A stretch of 64,000 bases of DNA, taken from the NCBI GenBank assembly GCA_022561215.1, contig JADFRQ010000005.1:1-64000 (forward strand), written 5' to 3'. The notes under the pieces are model-generated. The model was not told where the DNA came from. It did not search any database and saw only the letters and a list, made by a program, of their open reading frames with translations. The position numbers were made by a program, and so were the translations under genes. Below are positions 18,661 through 29,631 of the stretch, one piece after another; within the stretch, counting starts at the first letter, position 1; each line of letters starts with the position of its first letter. This DNA comes from Chloroflexota bacterium. Its GTDB lineage: Bacteria > Chloroflexota > Anaerolineae > Anaerolineales > E44-bin32.

Positions 18661-19263
18661 TCAAAATGCACATCCGTCCGGCTGCGGGTCCAACATCTCG
18701 ACCTCGTCCGCAAAATCGGGGTTTAGCACATATTCACGAAAACCTTGTTCAACGGATCCCTTGAATGCCACGCCTCCATAGCCGGCAGGATGCAAATGCA
18801 CCCTCACGATGAGAACATCACTCGCTCCAACGACCACTGGCCCTCCCGAACGTGTAAAGGGCTGCTCATCAACATGGCTATGCAGCAGAATACGCCGATA
18901 CAATAACTCTCCTTTTTCGTTGAGCACCTCCCACCAATCGGCATACTGATCGCATCCCGTATCCGGGCTCTCAATCTCAACCGCGAACACATAATTCGTC
19001 GCCCCCCCAGAAACGTTAATAACGCGAATATCCGCAGCTAGAGCTTTATCTTCAAGGATTGCCTTTTGCGTTGTGGTCACCCCAACTCCACCCTGATCCT
19101 CATTCGGTCGAGCTTCAGCAGAGCAACCGCTAAGAACCAGGCTGCAAAAAATCAACGCCCGAGCGAGGAACCCAGCCGCACCCCGCTGCATGCAGCGGGC
19201 AGCTTCCGAGAAAAAGGCACGATGGGCGCTGCTCCCCTTAAAAACGCGCTTGGATTCATCCAC
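18661..19263 (-). CDS. Hypothetical lipoprotein
   Basis: FLARALIFCSLVLSGCSAE lipobox followed by about 160 aa soluble domain. Confidence 0.6.
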   Translation of the reverse strand: MDESKRVFKGSSAHRAFFSEAARCMQRGAAGFLARALIFCSLVLSGCSAEARPNEDQGGVGVTTTQKAILEDKALAADIRVINVSGGATNYVFAVEIESPDTGCDQYADWWEVLNEKGELLYRRILLHSHVDEQPFTRSGGPVVVGASDVLIVRVHLHPAGYGGVAFKGSVEQGFREYVLNPDFADEVEMLDPQPDGCAF

Positions 19264-19309
19264 TCAACTTTTTTCGCATCTGCAAACTCCACCACCCTTC
19301 GAACAGCAT

Positions 19310-19849
19310 TCAAACATTTTCTGCATAAAGTTCTTTGTTTCTAAAAGGGACAAGGGCAAGCACCATGCCGTGTTCATACAATCGGGCGCGATCGATCACA
19401 TTCCCAGACAGAATCCCGATTGCTCCCTCTTCCTTTTTTGAGTTTTTCCTTCTGAAGACGATGTCATCGGCTTCGCCTAATTCCATTCCGCCACGAATGA
19501 GATCAGCCACTTTCTGTGGAAGATAAAAAGAACCTGTGCGCGCTTTTCCCATACGATTTCCCGAAAGTACTACAACCCAGGCAAAGGCTTGCATTCCCTG
19601 GTTCGCGTCTTCAATGCCTCCTTCGATACCAACCCAATAATCCGCGTTCGTTACCTGTTCCCTGGCCGTGCGTGCACGGGCTATTGCACCCTGAAATGTT
19701 TCCTCATCCGTCAACGGCTGATCCTTTACCCCTGAATTAACTTGCAGGCCATCAATCTCGAAATGCTCTTCAGGAAACATTTTTTGGAAACCGTTCTCGA
19801 CCGCCTGTTTCTTAACCGGGTTCAGTGAGGCAATAACAACTTTCTTCAT
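19310..19849 (-). CDS. yjjX: Inosine/xanthosine triphosphatase, YjjX family
   Basis: VVIASLNPVKKQAVENGF...YWVGIEGGIED...FAWVVVL...RTGSFYLP...GAIGILSGNVIDR. Confidence 0.88.
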   Translation of the reverse strand: MKKVVIASLNPVKKQAVENGFQKMFPEEHFEIDGLQVNSGVKDQPLTDEETFQGAIARARTAREQVTNADYWVGIEGGIEDANQGMQAFAWVVVLSGNRMGKARTGSFYLPQKVADLIRGGMELGEADDIVFRRKNSKKEEGAIGILSGNVIDRARLYEHGMVLALVPFRNKELYAENV

Positions 19850-19912
19850 TCAGATGGCTCCAAAATATTCAACACGCTTGCTGCAATTTCAATGGCGCTC
19901 TACTTTTGTGAG

Positions 19913-20296
19913 TCACGCAGCAGGTTTCACCTGTTCTTTCTGCCAAAGTTCATAGAGAAAACCATCCGGACCGACAAAATAGGTCCAGGCATTGTTTCCC
20001 GAAGGCGTGGTTTCTATTTCGGTCACAAAATGGATTCCCTTCCCTTCCAGTTCTTCACGCGCCTCTTCAATATCCTCAACATCAAAAGCGATGGCAGGCG
20101 TTTTCATAAAGTTATGTTCCTTACTCTTAGGGCCAAAAATTTCGAAAACCTGCCCGCTCGGCAGTCGAAACATGGCGAAGTCGATCTTCTCCATGCGCCG
20201 GGCCAGATGCAGTCCCAAGACGTTTTCGAAGAAATCCAATGTTGAGGCAAATGTCTCCGTCGGCGCGCCAGCCCATGAAATGCCATGTATCTTCAT
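19913..20296 (-). CDS. VOC family (glyoxalase/bleomycin-resistance fold) protein
   Basis: About 127 aa; FFENVLGLHLARR, DVEDIEEAREELEGKGIHFV, AWTYFVGPDGFLYELWQ. Confidence 0.85.
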   Translation of the reverse strand: MKIHGISWAGAPTETFASTLDFFENVLGLHLARRMEKIDFAMFRLPSGQVFEIFGPKSKEHNFMKTPAIAFDVEDIEEAREELEGKGIHFVTEIETTPSGNNAWTYFVGPDGFLYELWQKEQVKPAA

Positions 20297-20354
20297 CTAT
20301 AGTTCCTCCAAATGATATTGTCCCAAATTCACCGTGTTGAATTTCAATCAGAAC

Positions 20355-21176
20355 TCAAACTTCGATCGCGATAATATGCGCCGCATAGGGAAGTGCAAAT
20401 CCGGCAGACGTCCTAAACTCCTGCACAGCATTTTCGATTTGATTTTGGATGGCCCGCAGAACTTCCGGTTCTTGTTTTGCCAATACTGCTGCAGTACGCA
20501 CGCCGGCATCGCGTTCGATCTCATAAAGGTACGCGGCACTGGGAACCGTCCATTCAACGGTCGCGGTATGGAATTGAAAGGTCTCTGACTTGAAACCCAA
20601 TTCGCCAAGATTGGTGCGTGTCATATCAGGATCACCATAACCAAAATAATCAGGACCCTTCGGCAATGCCACGCTTAAATCAGCATGCGCGCTGAGCGCG
20701 TCTTCGACGATCTTGGCAGCCGGACTTTGGTCCGGACCAGCCCAAACTGTAAATCCATAGCGGCCTCCGCGACGCAGCACCCGCCGGGCCTCCGCAAAGG
20801 CTGCTGCAGGATCAGATAAATGCAGCGCGGCGAAGTTCATCACCACAATATCAAAGTGATTATCTTCAAACTCAAGAGCCTGAGCATCCCCTTCATGAAA
20901 TTCGATCCCTGGATTTCGATCGCGCGCTATGCGAACCATCTCGGCGGAGAAATCAACTCCAACGGGGACTGCGCCCAATTTCGTCGCCGCCTGAGCTACA
21001 AAACCAGGACCACTCGCTACATCCAATAGCAGGTTGCCTTCTTCGACTTTTACCGCATCCAGCAGATGCGGAATGAAAAGTCGCGTCAATCTGCCCCAAG
21101 CATCCTCATAGCGATCGGCTATCGTATTCCACGCCTTATGTTCGAACTTCTTAAAGGCTTCGAGATCTGATTTCAT
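20355..21176 (-). CDS. Class I SAM-dependent methyltransferase
   Basis: LLLDVASGPGFVAQAATKLGA; FDIVVMNFAALHLSDPAAAFAEARRVLRRGGRYGFTVW. Confidence 0.88.
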   Translation of the reverse strand: MKSDLEAFKKFEHKAWNTIADRYEDAWGRLTRLFIPHLLDAVKVEEGNLLLDVASGPGFVAQAATKLGAVPVGVDFSAEMVRIARDRNPGIEFHEGDAQALEFEDNHFDIVVMNFAALHLSDPAAAFAEARRVLRRGGRYGFTVWAGPDQSPAAKIVEDALSAHADLSVALPKGPDYFGYGDPDMTRTNLGELGFKSETFQFHTATVEWTVPSAAYLYEIERDAGVRTAAVLAKQEPEVLRAIQNQIENAVQEFRTSAGFALPYAAHIIAIEV

Positions 21177-21354
21177 GAAGAATCCTTTCCCCGAGATCGA
21201 AGGAGCAATTAAGTATGAATGCCCGTCGGCGCAATTGTCCAGGAAAATAAAGCCTATTTACCTTCGTTCGGACAGCACCTTTGCTTGCAGGCAAATTGAA
21301 GTCTCTTGCTCCCTTGAAACAACCCCTTTTTTGCGAACCCTTCAAATGAGAAAT

Positions 21355-21672
21355 TTAATTCGAAGCCTGTCCCTTTTTCGATAGGGCCTTATCCAAGAAG
21401 AGCACGCTCCCATAACGTTTCGCCGCATTTGCGCGCGCCTTTGCGACCTCCACCTCTCGATTCCGTGCTGGTGCCTTGGTGACAAGCGAAGAGAGCAATT
21501 TCTCGGCAGCCACGGCGAATTCATCAACTGCATTTATAAAGACGGCTTCATTGGCACGGGAAGGCGTCCTAAAGCCACTGAGCTTGCGAACAAATTGCAG
21601 GGAGGCCTCGCGGATCTCCTCCTCCGTTGCCGGCGGTTCAAAGTTGAATAATGTCTTAATGCTTCGGCACAT
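21355..21672 (-). CDS. DUF2277-like small protein
   Basis: MCRSIKTLFNFEPPATEEEIREASLQFVRKLSGFRTPS...NEAVFINAVDE; internal ATG at 21672. Confidence 0.75.
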   Translation of the reverse strand: MCRSIKTLFNFEPPATEEEIREASLQFVRKLSGFRTPSRANEAVFINAVDEFAVAAEKLLSSLVTKAPARNREVEVAKARANAAKRYGSVLFLDKALSKKGQASN

Positions 21673-21900
21673 ATCTACCCTCCTCGTATTGTTCAATGTC
21701 TCCAGATTCATTCGTGCCTGGGTGATAAAAAATATTCCCTCAATCGCCTTATTAAATCTGTATTTATGCCCTATCCTTGCGGCAAACAGCCCGAAGCGCG
21801 CGCAGCTGATCATCGTGAATGATCTCTAGATTCGGGGCATGTTCGTTTCCAATAATTATAACTTTGTCGCAGTACAATGGATGTTAGGGAAATCATGTAG

Positions 21901-22578
21901 ATGCTTACAAACACCATTACATTCAAGGTGCCTTCCGGGGATCTAAGTGGATATTATGCGCGTCCCGAAGATAAAGGCCGGCGCGCAGCGATTATTGTGA
22001 TTCATGAGCTCCTGGGCCTAAATGACAATATTCTCGAGACGGCGCGCAGGTTTGCCAATCAAGGCTATGCTTGTTTAGCTGTTGACTTATTCCACAACCG
22101 CAACGTAGCAATTTGTTTGGCACGTTTTTTTAGCGGAATGTTGTTAAACTCATTGAATCACGGTGCAATTCGAGATTTAAAAGCGTCGCTTACCTATCTG
22201 GCAGGTCTTCCAGGGGTAAATGCGGATCGTCTTGGCGCAATTGGATTTTGCATGGGGGGAAGTTTTGCAATTGCCTGGGCATGCACAGACGAACGCCTAA
22301 AGGTCATTGCCCCTTATTACAGCACGAACCCACGGCCGATTGATGCTGTCGCGCGCGCATGTCCGGTTGTGGGATCGTTTCCGGAAAAAGATTATATATC
22401 GCGGGGCGCCGAGAAACTCAGGGAGGCCCTCGATCGCCATAATGTCCCCAATGACATTAAATTGTACCCCGGGTCAAAGCACTCATTTTTCAACAAGGAC
22501 CGCGGGGTCTACAACGCCGCAGCGGCAGAAGATTCTTGGCAGCGCACAATAGAATTTTTCCAGGAATACCTATCCTGA
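21901..22578 (+). CDS. Dienelactone hydrolase family protein
   Basis: GYYARPEDKGRRAAIIVIHELLGLN; nucleophile context IGFCMGGSFA; SKHSFFN. Confidence 0.9.
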   Translation: MLTNTITFKVPSGDLSGYYARPEDKGRRAAIIVIHELLGLNDNILETARRFANQGYACLAVDLFHNRNVAICLARFFSGMLLNSLNHGAIRDLKASLTYLAGLPGVNADRLGAIGFCMGGSFAIAWACTDERLKVIAPYYSTNPRPIDAVARACPVVGSFPEKDYISRGAEKLREALDRHNVPNDIKLYPGSKHSFFNKDRGVYNAAAAEDSWQRTIEFFQEYLS

Positions 22579-22957
22579 AACAATATCATCTTTCAGTAAC
22601 TTCCAAAAGGCATTTCACACATGCGCCTCTCGCTGCTGAAAGTTAGTGGAATTATTCTGGGTAAGCGTTGTTAGCGCGCTGCGCGTGCGATGCTTGACGT
22701 ATGTCAGGCTGATTGCGAGGGCAATTACATCAAGCAACGAATTTAATACTTTATCATGCGCAGAACTTCTTCGCTCAGAACACATCTGTTCTGCAAAAGT
22801 GCTACATGAGGAGTTTCAATCTGTTCTTGCTATTTCGCTCATGACGTAACTACGGAGAAAAAGAGGGGTTTGCTTATGCGTTTGATCAGAAATCGCAACT
22901 GCTACGAAAAATGACCTCGCAGCGACCGCAGATTCGAATGGATTATGTGGCCCGCGC

Positions 22958-23887
22958 TTATTCTGGAAGCAACTTATTCAGGTATGCCGCAGCCCCATCA
23001 GACATCAGATCTTGCTGCAAACGATGGGGATCATTGAACAGCTCAATCGAAGCACGTTGATCGATGATATGGCGTGCCAATAAATCCAGGGCGGCGTCCA
23101 CGTCGTGAATATGCTCGGCGTAGATCACCCGATCTTCCCTGTCTGCCCCCAGGCTTTCTCTCTCATGCAACAAGCGCTGAAAATATTGCTGCGTGGCCTC
23201 CCGGTAGCGGCCTTGGTGCCCGGCACAGATAACAACGTATATCTCTTTCCAATTGCTGGGCCCTATTTGATCCTTCCACTTCATTACTCTAGCATGCAGA
23301 ACATCAAGCTCAAGGATGCTGCCCAGGGCGGCGTTCTCAAGGTACAAGGGAACATTCTCTTTCCCAAACGCGCGCACCCTTGCTTCCTCGACTCTTCCCG
23401 AAGATAACACATCGTCAATGATCGCCAGCGCATTTTGTAATGTTTTGCGCTGAACCCCCATGTAGTTTGCCGGAATCGGCTCATCATCCAGGATGGCTAG
23501 TGCCTTTTCAATAAGCGTTTTTTTGTGCCCGAGATCCTCACGGTTTTCATCCTTAACTTCACCATAGCCGTTATTCGCCAGGGTGATATATACGCCAAAT
23601 GATACGTGGCTGATGGCTTTCACACGATGGTAGAGATCAGGAATGACTTCTGCTTCTTCTTTTTTATCATCGTGAAAGAGCATCACGCGATCGCCAAACA
23701 TGATGATCACGGGCGTATCTTGCTTCCCCAGCGTCTCATGTGTGTCATGAATCAAATGATTGTAACTGTGATGGAATGCCTGGTTGAGTTCCTTGATCTC
23801 ACTCTCGTACGGATCGTAGGTGTGGATGGCCTCAAATTTCTTTTTCGTGTAAGGATTGAAATCTTCATGGATGTCAGTCTTTCTCAT
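22958..23887 (-). CDS. Hypothetical protein of unknown function (309 aa)
   Basis: Long uninterrupted ORF with natural composition; no motif I recognise. Confidence 0.7.
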   Translation of the reverse strand: MRKTDIHEDFNPYTKKKFEAIHTYDPYESEIKELNQAFHHSYNHLIHDTHETLGKQDTPVIIMFGDRVMLFHDDKKEEAEVIPDLYHRVKAISHVSFGVYITLANNGYGEVKDENREDLGHKKTLIEKALAILDDEPIPANYMGVQRKTLQNALAIIDDVLSSGRVEEARVRAFGKENVPLYLENAALGSILELDVLHARVMKWKDQIGPSNWKEIYVVICAGHQGRYREATQQYFQRLLHERESLGADREDRVIYAEHIHDVDAALDLLARHIIDQRASIELFNDPHRLQQDLMSDGAAAYLNKLLPE

Positions 23888-23927
23888 TTTTCACCTCTGA
23901 CTTGCGTGATCTCTCCCTTGCTCGCTT

Positions 23928-25135
23928 CTACAATTCTTGCATCTGATCTTCCGCATGCCCGCTTTCTTCATTGAGCACAAATAATTCTCCGAGAACCTGC
24001 CCAAAGGAAACGACAGACAGTAAGGCCATCAGGAGCAGGCCCGTCCCCTCGATCGAATAGATCAGCAATCCGATGAGGATTACGAGAATGGCGGAGCTAA
24101 TACGCCATCGGCTTTTTTGAGGATTGAGAGTCTCCGGCTTTTTAACAGAAACCACAACGTGGGTCACACCGATGGCGAACAAGGAAACGGAGAACGCACC
24201 CGCCGTGAGAGCGATTATCGAGGGCTCAGGATGCGCACTGCCTTCCGAAACCAAGTGCTCAATGCTTATCCCCAGCACAGTCAGACTCATGACCAATGGC
24301 AAATGGACATAGAGCCAGAATACGGGTGTCCAACCCCCCAAACCTTTAAGCGCGCTGCCATCCAAGTTTTCAAAGTAGATCCACCAATAACCAAATACGA
24401 GCATCACACCCAGCGCGCCAATTGCCGTCGTTTCCAATTGAAATTGCACTTCTGTAAGACCGGAGACGATCCCGGCCACTGATTCCCCAAGCACAATGAT
24501 CGTAAAGAGCCCAAAACGTTCGACAACATGTGACTCGGTTAACGGCATAACTGCATATTTCATACGCGTAGATCGATGAAAAACGACTACAAATTCGAAA
24601 ACAACCGCCAAAGCCCAAAGCCAAAATCTTCCCGGTGTTGAAACGAATAGCGAAGCAAGCCATAGACTGCCGGAGACGAAAAATACGCTTGAGAGCCGTC
24701 TCGCTAAGGGCAGTGCCACCTCAATGTGATAGCAGCGCCTGTAAAGCACAATCATGACCAACTTTACAATCACAAAGGAATCTGCAAAGGCCTGCGAGGT
24801 CTCGCCGAACGCTCCATGAACATTCGCCGCAATACCGGCAACGCCCAGCATCTGAATGAACGTCAGAAATCGATGGGCAAAATTATCGGCGTCGAATCGA
24901 TCCGCATAAAGCGTATGGTGAAACCAGGCATACCAAACCGGGATAAAAAGCCCCGTAAACTTGGCCAACCCAGAGACGGACAGATCATGCGCGAGCGCTT
25001 GGCCGAGCTGGGCAACGGCCACCACAAACACAAGATCATAAAAAGCTCAAGCCAGGTTGCATGCCTTTCTTTCTTCCTCGTCCGCAGATAGGGCAGGCTC
25101 CATAATTGGCGAGCTGTATTTGCTACTTTCGTCAT
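23928..25135 (-). pseudogene. Low temperature requirement protein A (LtrA) family, frameshifted near the N-terminus
   Basis: ORF 24863..25135 encodes RKKERHATWLELF; ORF 23928..25031 continues FVVAVAQLGQALAHD... in another frame. Restoring one T at the A/T run 25040-25044 gives WLELFYDLVFVVAVAQLG. Confidence 0.8.
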
Positions 25136-25428
25136 TCATGCTCCTTGGAAAAAGGGCAGCGGCATTTCGATGCACATACGAACCTGTGGTTCACACTTTT
25201 GTTTTTAGTTCATAATGCTGGTTGAATTGGCACGCGCTACATCACAAATTGCTGATCTATTTTACAAATATTCTTATCAAAGGGGAGCAATAAGCGTAGG
25301 AGATTACCGACAATCTATTGTTATATGGGCAAATAATGGAAACGAATTGATGTAGGATTTTTCGCACCTTGTACCGACGGCTTCATCCAGGAAGTAGGAT
25401 GGGGTTTTAATGAACGTTAACGCTTAAA

Positions 25429-25950
25429 TTAATTGGTTGCGGTAAGTGCAAAGGAATCTAGATAGGTTGTGATCTCATCGGAGGAGAATCGTTCTGCTGG
25501 CATCAATGCCATCACCTGGTACAAACGATTATTTACAAGGAATATGCGGCTCACTGCAGTCATCTTGGCATCCGGAATCTCAATTCGCAGCTCTCTCCCG
25601 GGATTGCCGCCAATGAAAATTACATGTTCGCTGACCAATTTTCCCTCCACATTCGCCACAGCACCGTCGCGCGCTCCATCCAGAATTATTACGGGATTGC
25701 TCTGTGCGACAAATGCCGCGGGATAATCTGAATACGCGACCATGTAAACAGTGTCAGCAAGTTCAGCCGAAAAGAATTGGATCTCTATCGGGCCCAGCGA
25801 TGTATCCACCGTTTGTGTTTCACGCGATGGCTTTTTCGGCATTAAGACTGAAAATGCACCTTCGGTTGAAGTGAACTCCTCCCATGAACCTCCCGCACAT
25901 GCAGCCAGCAGAACAGACACGAGAAAGAATTGAAAGAGCTTGGCCTTCAT
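25429..25950 (-). CDS. Hypothetical lipoprotein
   Basis: MKAKLFQFFLVSVLLAACAGG lipobox; start at 25950. Confidence 0.75.
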   Translation of the reverse strand: MKAKLFQFFLVSVLLAACAGGSWEEFTSTEGAFSVLMPKKPSRETQTVDTSLGPIEIQFFSAELADTVYMVAYSDYPAAFVAQSNPVIILDGARDGAVANVEGKLVSEHVIFIGGNPGRELRIEIPDAKMTAVSRIFLVNNRLYQVMALMPAERFSSDEITTYLDSFALTATN

Positions 25951-26103
25951 TGGAGACCTCCTGCTACGCTTTCGGATGATAACATGCTCGGAGGAATTTG
26001 CGTTCGATGCGTATAAATCGATCGACGGCGTTCTGCCTGAGCGTGATTTCGCCGATGGCCGGCAAACACCCATTTGACTGAATTTTTCAATTAAGTGACC
26101 AAA

Positions 26104-27094
26104 TTATGGATGGGACTGTGAATTATGATCCTCCTGCGCGTGGCCGTCGATGCGCTTAAAGCTATCGCCGGAGGCATTTGCAGGATCGATATGAATGACA
26201 ATATTGGCGAGGTAAGGAAGAATGATGCAAAATTTCATGCCGGGCCATCTGCGCCATCTCATGACCTTCGCTGATCAGTAAATCAGGAGAAACCGCAAGG
26301 TTGAGCTCTCCGTGTAGCGAACGGCCAACTCAGCGCACGCGCACATGTGATACCTCTTCGATCCCTTGAACATGCAGCGCAGCGTGTTCAATCTGCTCCG
26401 CAATCTCTGGGGCCACACGACCCACCAAACGCAAGATCACCGTTTTCGCCGATGACCATAAGATGTGTAGGATGAAGAGCATAATAAGCAATCCGATGAT
26501 TGGATCAGCGATCGGATATCCCAACCTAATCCCGGCTACGCCGCCCAAGATGGCAAGGCTGGTAATTCCATCGAGGCGCGCATGATAACCACCCGCGATC
26601 AGCGCCGGGCTGTGGATTTCTTTGCCCACGCGAATACGAAGTCTAGCCACTAGTTCATTACCGACGAATCCAATAATCGAAGCGGTAATAACTGCTCCCA
26701 AGTAGGAAACGGGTTGCGGATCAAGAATTCGTCGGATCGATTCGTAAGCGGCCGCAATAACACCCGATACGATGATGAAGAGAATCGCAACACCAGCTAA
26801 ATCTTCAACTCTTCCATATCCGTAGGGGAAATTTTTATTTGGCCGCAGGGGGGCGAGACGGTAGGCAATCCAAAGCGGGATGACAGCGGATGCATTTCCA
26901 AAATTATGAATCGTGTCCGCCAGCAAAGCGACGCTGCCCGAGACGGCAAGGATGGCCACCTGGAATAAGGCGGTGATCATCAGGCCGATGAATGACCATT
27001 TGACCGCCCAAATTCCACGCTGCGTTGTGATGATTGAGGGGTCGGTGAAAGCATGTGAATAACCATGTTCCAAAGATGACCTTCCCTTGAACAT
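26104..27094 (-). pseudogene. Cation diffusion facilitator transporter, interrupted by TGA and a C-terminal frameshift
   Basis: ORF 26330..27094 is CDF-like (LLADTIHNFGNASAVIPLWIA..., HARLDGITSLAILGG). After TGA at 26330-26332 the same frame reads VGRSLHGELNLAVSPDLLISEGHEMAQMARHEILHH; a one-base shift near 26221 then gives LPYLANIVIHIDPANASGDSFKRIDGHAQEDHNSQSHP*. Confidence 0.85.
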
Positions 27095-27148
27095 TAGGTA
27101 ATCAATAATCCTTCATCTTGATCCCTTTATCCCAGCGTGATCTAGGGA

Positions 27149-27781
27149 TCAGGGTTTTGTTCCCAGGGCCAAGAAGATCTCGATTTCTGCGAGCTCTTGG
27201 GAACCTACTGAAGAGCTGCTGCACTTCTCTTCAGCATTTTCGACCTTAATGCTCTCCAGCCCTGCGCTGGCGAACCAGGTGCGAAGTTCATCATGCATAA
27301 ACCCCAACCAGCGGTCATGCTGTTCGCTGCGCAAGAATTCAAAAGTATGCGAATTCATATCCGTGACTACGAGTCTGCCATTGGGCTTAAGGATTCTCAC
27401 CATCTCCTGCACTGCCATTTCTGGGTTGCCGACGTGATGGAGAAACATATTGGCGAAAACATAATCCATTTCACTATCGGCAATCGGCAGTTTCTCAGCC
27501 TGTCCGACGCGGTAATCAATTCCGGGATTGTTTCCGAATGCAGCCCTCATCTGATCAAGCATCCCCGCAGACTGATCCACGGCGATTACCTTCAGGCCCC
27601 GATCAATCAACCCCCTGGTGATGAAACCGGCACCGGCGCCAATGTCCGCAGCTAGTTTTCCGGGTGCAACGCCTGCAGCCGCGAATGCCTTGCCTTTGAC
27701 AGAATCGGAAAAGAAGCTTTTCTGCATTTCATCCCACTGGGCAGCGACGTCATCAAAATACTCCTTGCTTCCGGAACCCAA
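27149..27781 (-). CDS. Class I SAM-dependent methyltransferase
   Basis: LAADIGAGAGFITRGLIDRGLKVIAVDQSAGML; DYVFANMFLHHVGNPEMAVQEMVRILKPNGRLVVTD. Confidence 0.88.
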   Translation of the reverse strand: MGSGSKEYFDDVAAQWDEMQKSFFSDSVKGKAFAAAGVAPGKLAADIGAGAGFITRGLIDRGLKVIAVDQSAGMLDQMRAAFGNNPGIDYRVGQAEKLPIADSEMDYVFANMFLHHVGNPEMAVQEMVRILKPNGRLVVTDMNSHTFEFLRSEQHDRWLGFMHDELRTWFASAGLESIKVENAEEKCSSSSVGSQELAEIEIFLALGTKP

Positions 27782-28229
27782 TGCACTACCTCACCGATCC
27801 GTCTATAGATCAGAATATCGTTCCTGTTCGTAGAATTCGAAGTCTAAATTTTCTGCTCGCGTAATCCGTTTGCGCAGCAGCGCTGAATGCCCAGAAAGGC
27901 CCGCTGCGCCAAAGGAGCATAGAAAGTAAAGTCCAGGGCATTATAAAGCCAATGCCCGCGGCAAGCACCATTCCCATTCCAGATACCAGAATAAGACCAT
28001 AGGCAGGATTTGGAACACGCTTCTCGATCGACTTCATTCCGGGTAATGAAAAGTTAAGCATGCATAATTGCCATGCCGTGCTGAATACAAATCGCACAAA
28101 TGAAATTTGCTCCAACGGCCGTCATCGAGAGAGAAAGACGATACTAAATCGGAATTTGGAAGTGACTGATTATTTTCTGCAATCGAAAGTTACATCGTGT
28201 CCGCCGCAGCCTATATTTTGACAGCATAG

Positions 28230-29492
28230 TCAGGAATCCAGCTGCTCAAGAATATCTTCGGCAGCCTGGATAAATTCCGGGTCGAGGCCAAGATTCATCG
28301 CCATCTTCAGGTCGGCAAATGCCCTTTCGCTCTCATCCAATTCATTGTAGGTGAGCCCGCGATAGAAATAGGCAGATGCCTCCTCCGGCCGCAGGAAAAT
28401 CACCTGGGTCCAATCATCAATTGCCTTCTCTAAATCTCCCAAATTTCGATAGGTGATGCCGCGATTGTAATAAGCCAAGAAACGTTGAGGATTAAGTTCG
28501 AGGGCGCGGTTAAAATCGGCAATGGCAAGTCCATATTCGCCGACTTTGTCATACGCGTTCCCACGGTTCACATACGTTCCTCCGAATTCTGGATCCAGTG
28601 CGATGGCACGCTCATAGTCCGCAATCGCAAGTTGGTATTGCTCTGATCGCAAATAGGCATTTCCTCGATTGTAGAGCGCGGTTGAAAAATCTGGGAAGAT
28701 CTGGATCGCGCGCGTGTAATCCCTGATCGCTTGTTCGAGATCATCCTGATCATCATAGGCTTTTGCGCGGTTATAGTAGGCCAGTACGTTTTGGGGATCA
28801 AGTTCGAGCACGCGATCGTGATCGGCGATTGCCTTGCCAAAATCCCCCAATTCTGTATAAGCGGTCGCGCGATCAAAATACGCTTGTGTAAACTGAGGAT
28901 CAAGTGCTACGGCCGTGTCAAAATCGGCGATTGCCCCATCGTAATCTTCCAACTGCGCTTTTGCAAATCCTCGTTTCTGATAGGCTAGCGCCGAGCTTCG
29001 ATCCAAGGCGATCGCTTGGTCTAAATCCGAGATCGCGAGTAGGATTTCGCCAAGCGATGTATAGACATGCCCACGTCGAAGGTAAGCTTCACTGTGATTG
29101 GGCGCAATCGAGATAGCTTCATTAAAATCCTCGAGTGCACGCTCAAAATTTCCGCCTATCGAGTAGGCGCGCCCACGTTTAACAAACATATCCGCCGAAG
29201 TTGGCTCAAAGCCTGACTCAAAAGCCTTCTCAAAATCAGCGTTGGCCTGCTCATGCAAACGCAAGCCATAGTAAGCCAGCCCTCGGTTAAGCCAGGCCTC
29301 AGCGTCTTCGGCATCATCGGCAATAATTTCTGTGAAAACATCCACAGCCAGGCCAAATTGCTCCTGTTCGAGATATTTCAACCCTTGATTTATGGACGGA
29401 GAGGATTGCAATTCCAGCTTAATTTGAGAAGATGCACAGGCGTTGAGAGCCAGCAAGGTAAATCCCAGTGGAAGGAAGAATTTATTTAGCAT
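28230..29492 (-). CDS. Tetratricopeptide repeat lipoprotein
   Basis: MLNKFFLPLGFTLLALNACASS lipobox; about 11-12 TPRs of the form AYYNRGITYRNLGDLEKAIDDWTQVI. Confidence 0.92.
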   Translation of the reverse strand: MLNKFFLPLGFTLLALNACASSQIKLELQSSPSINQGLKYLEQEQFGLAVDVFTEIIADDAEDAEAWLNRGLAYYGLRLHEQANADFEKAFESGFEPTSADMFVKRGRAYSIGGNFERALEDFNEAISIAPNHSEAYLRRGHVYTSLGEILLAISDLDQAIALDRSSALAYQKRGFAKAQLEDYDGAIADFDTAVALDPQFTQAYFDRATAYTELGDFGKAIADHDRVLELDPQNVLAYYNRAKAYDDQDDLEQAIRDYTRAIQIFPDFSTALYNRGNAYLRSEQYQLAIADYERAIALDPEFGGTYVNRGNAYDKVGEYGLAIADFNRALELNPQRFLAYYNRGITYRNLGDLEKAIDDWTQVIFLRPEEASAYFYRGLTYNELDESERAFADLKMAMNLGLDPEFIQAAEDILEQLDS

Positions 29493-29631
29493 CGCGGTCA
29501 CCTTTATCCTACATTGACTGAAAAAGGGTGCGGCATTCGGGCTATGCGTCAAGCGGCTACCAGCGATTCGCCTGCCAACTTATTGGCCAAGAAGCGATTT
29601 ACGAAACGTCGTAGATGACCACGTTACGGAT

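Noticed and set aside
28230-29492. Periodic roughly 102-bp DNA repeat
   Set aside because: Fully explained by the 34-residue TPR repeats of the encoded protein.
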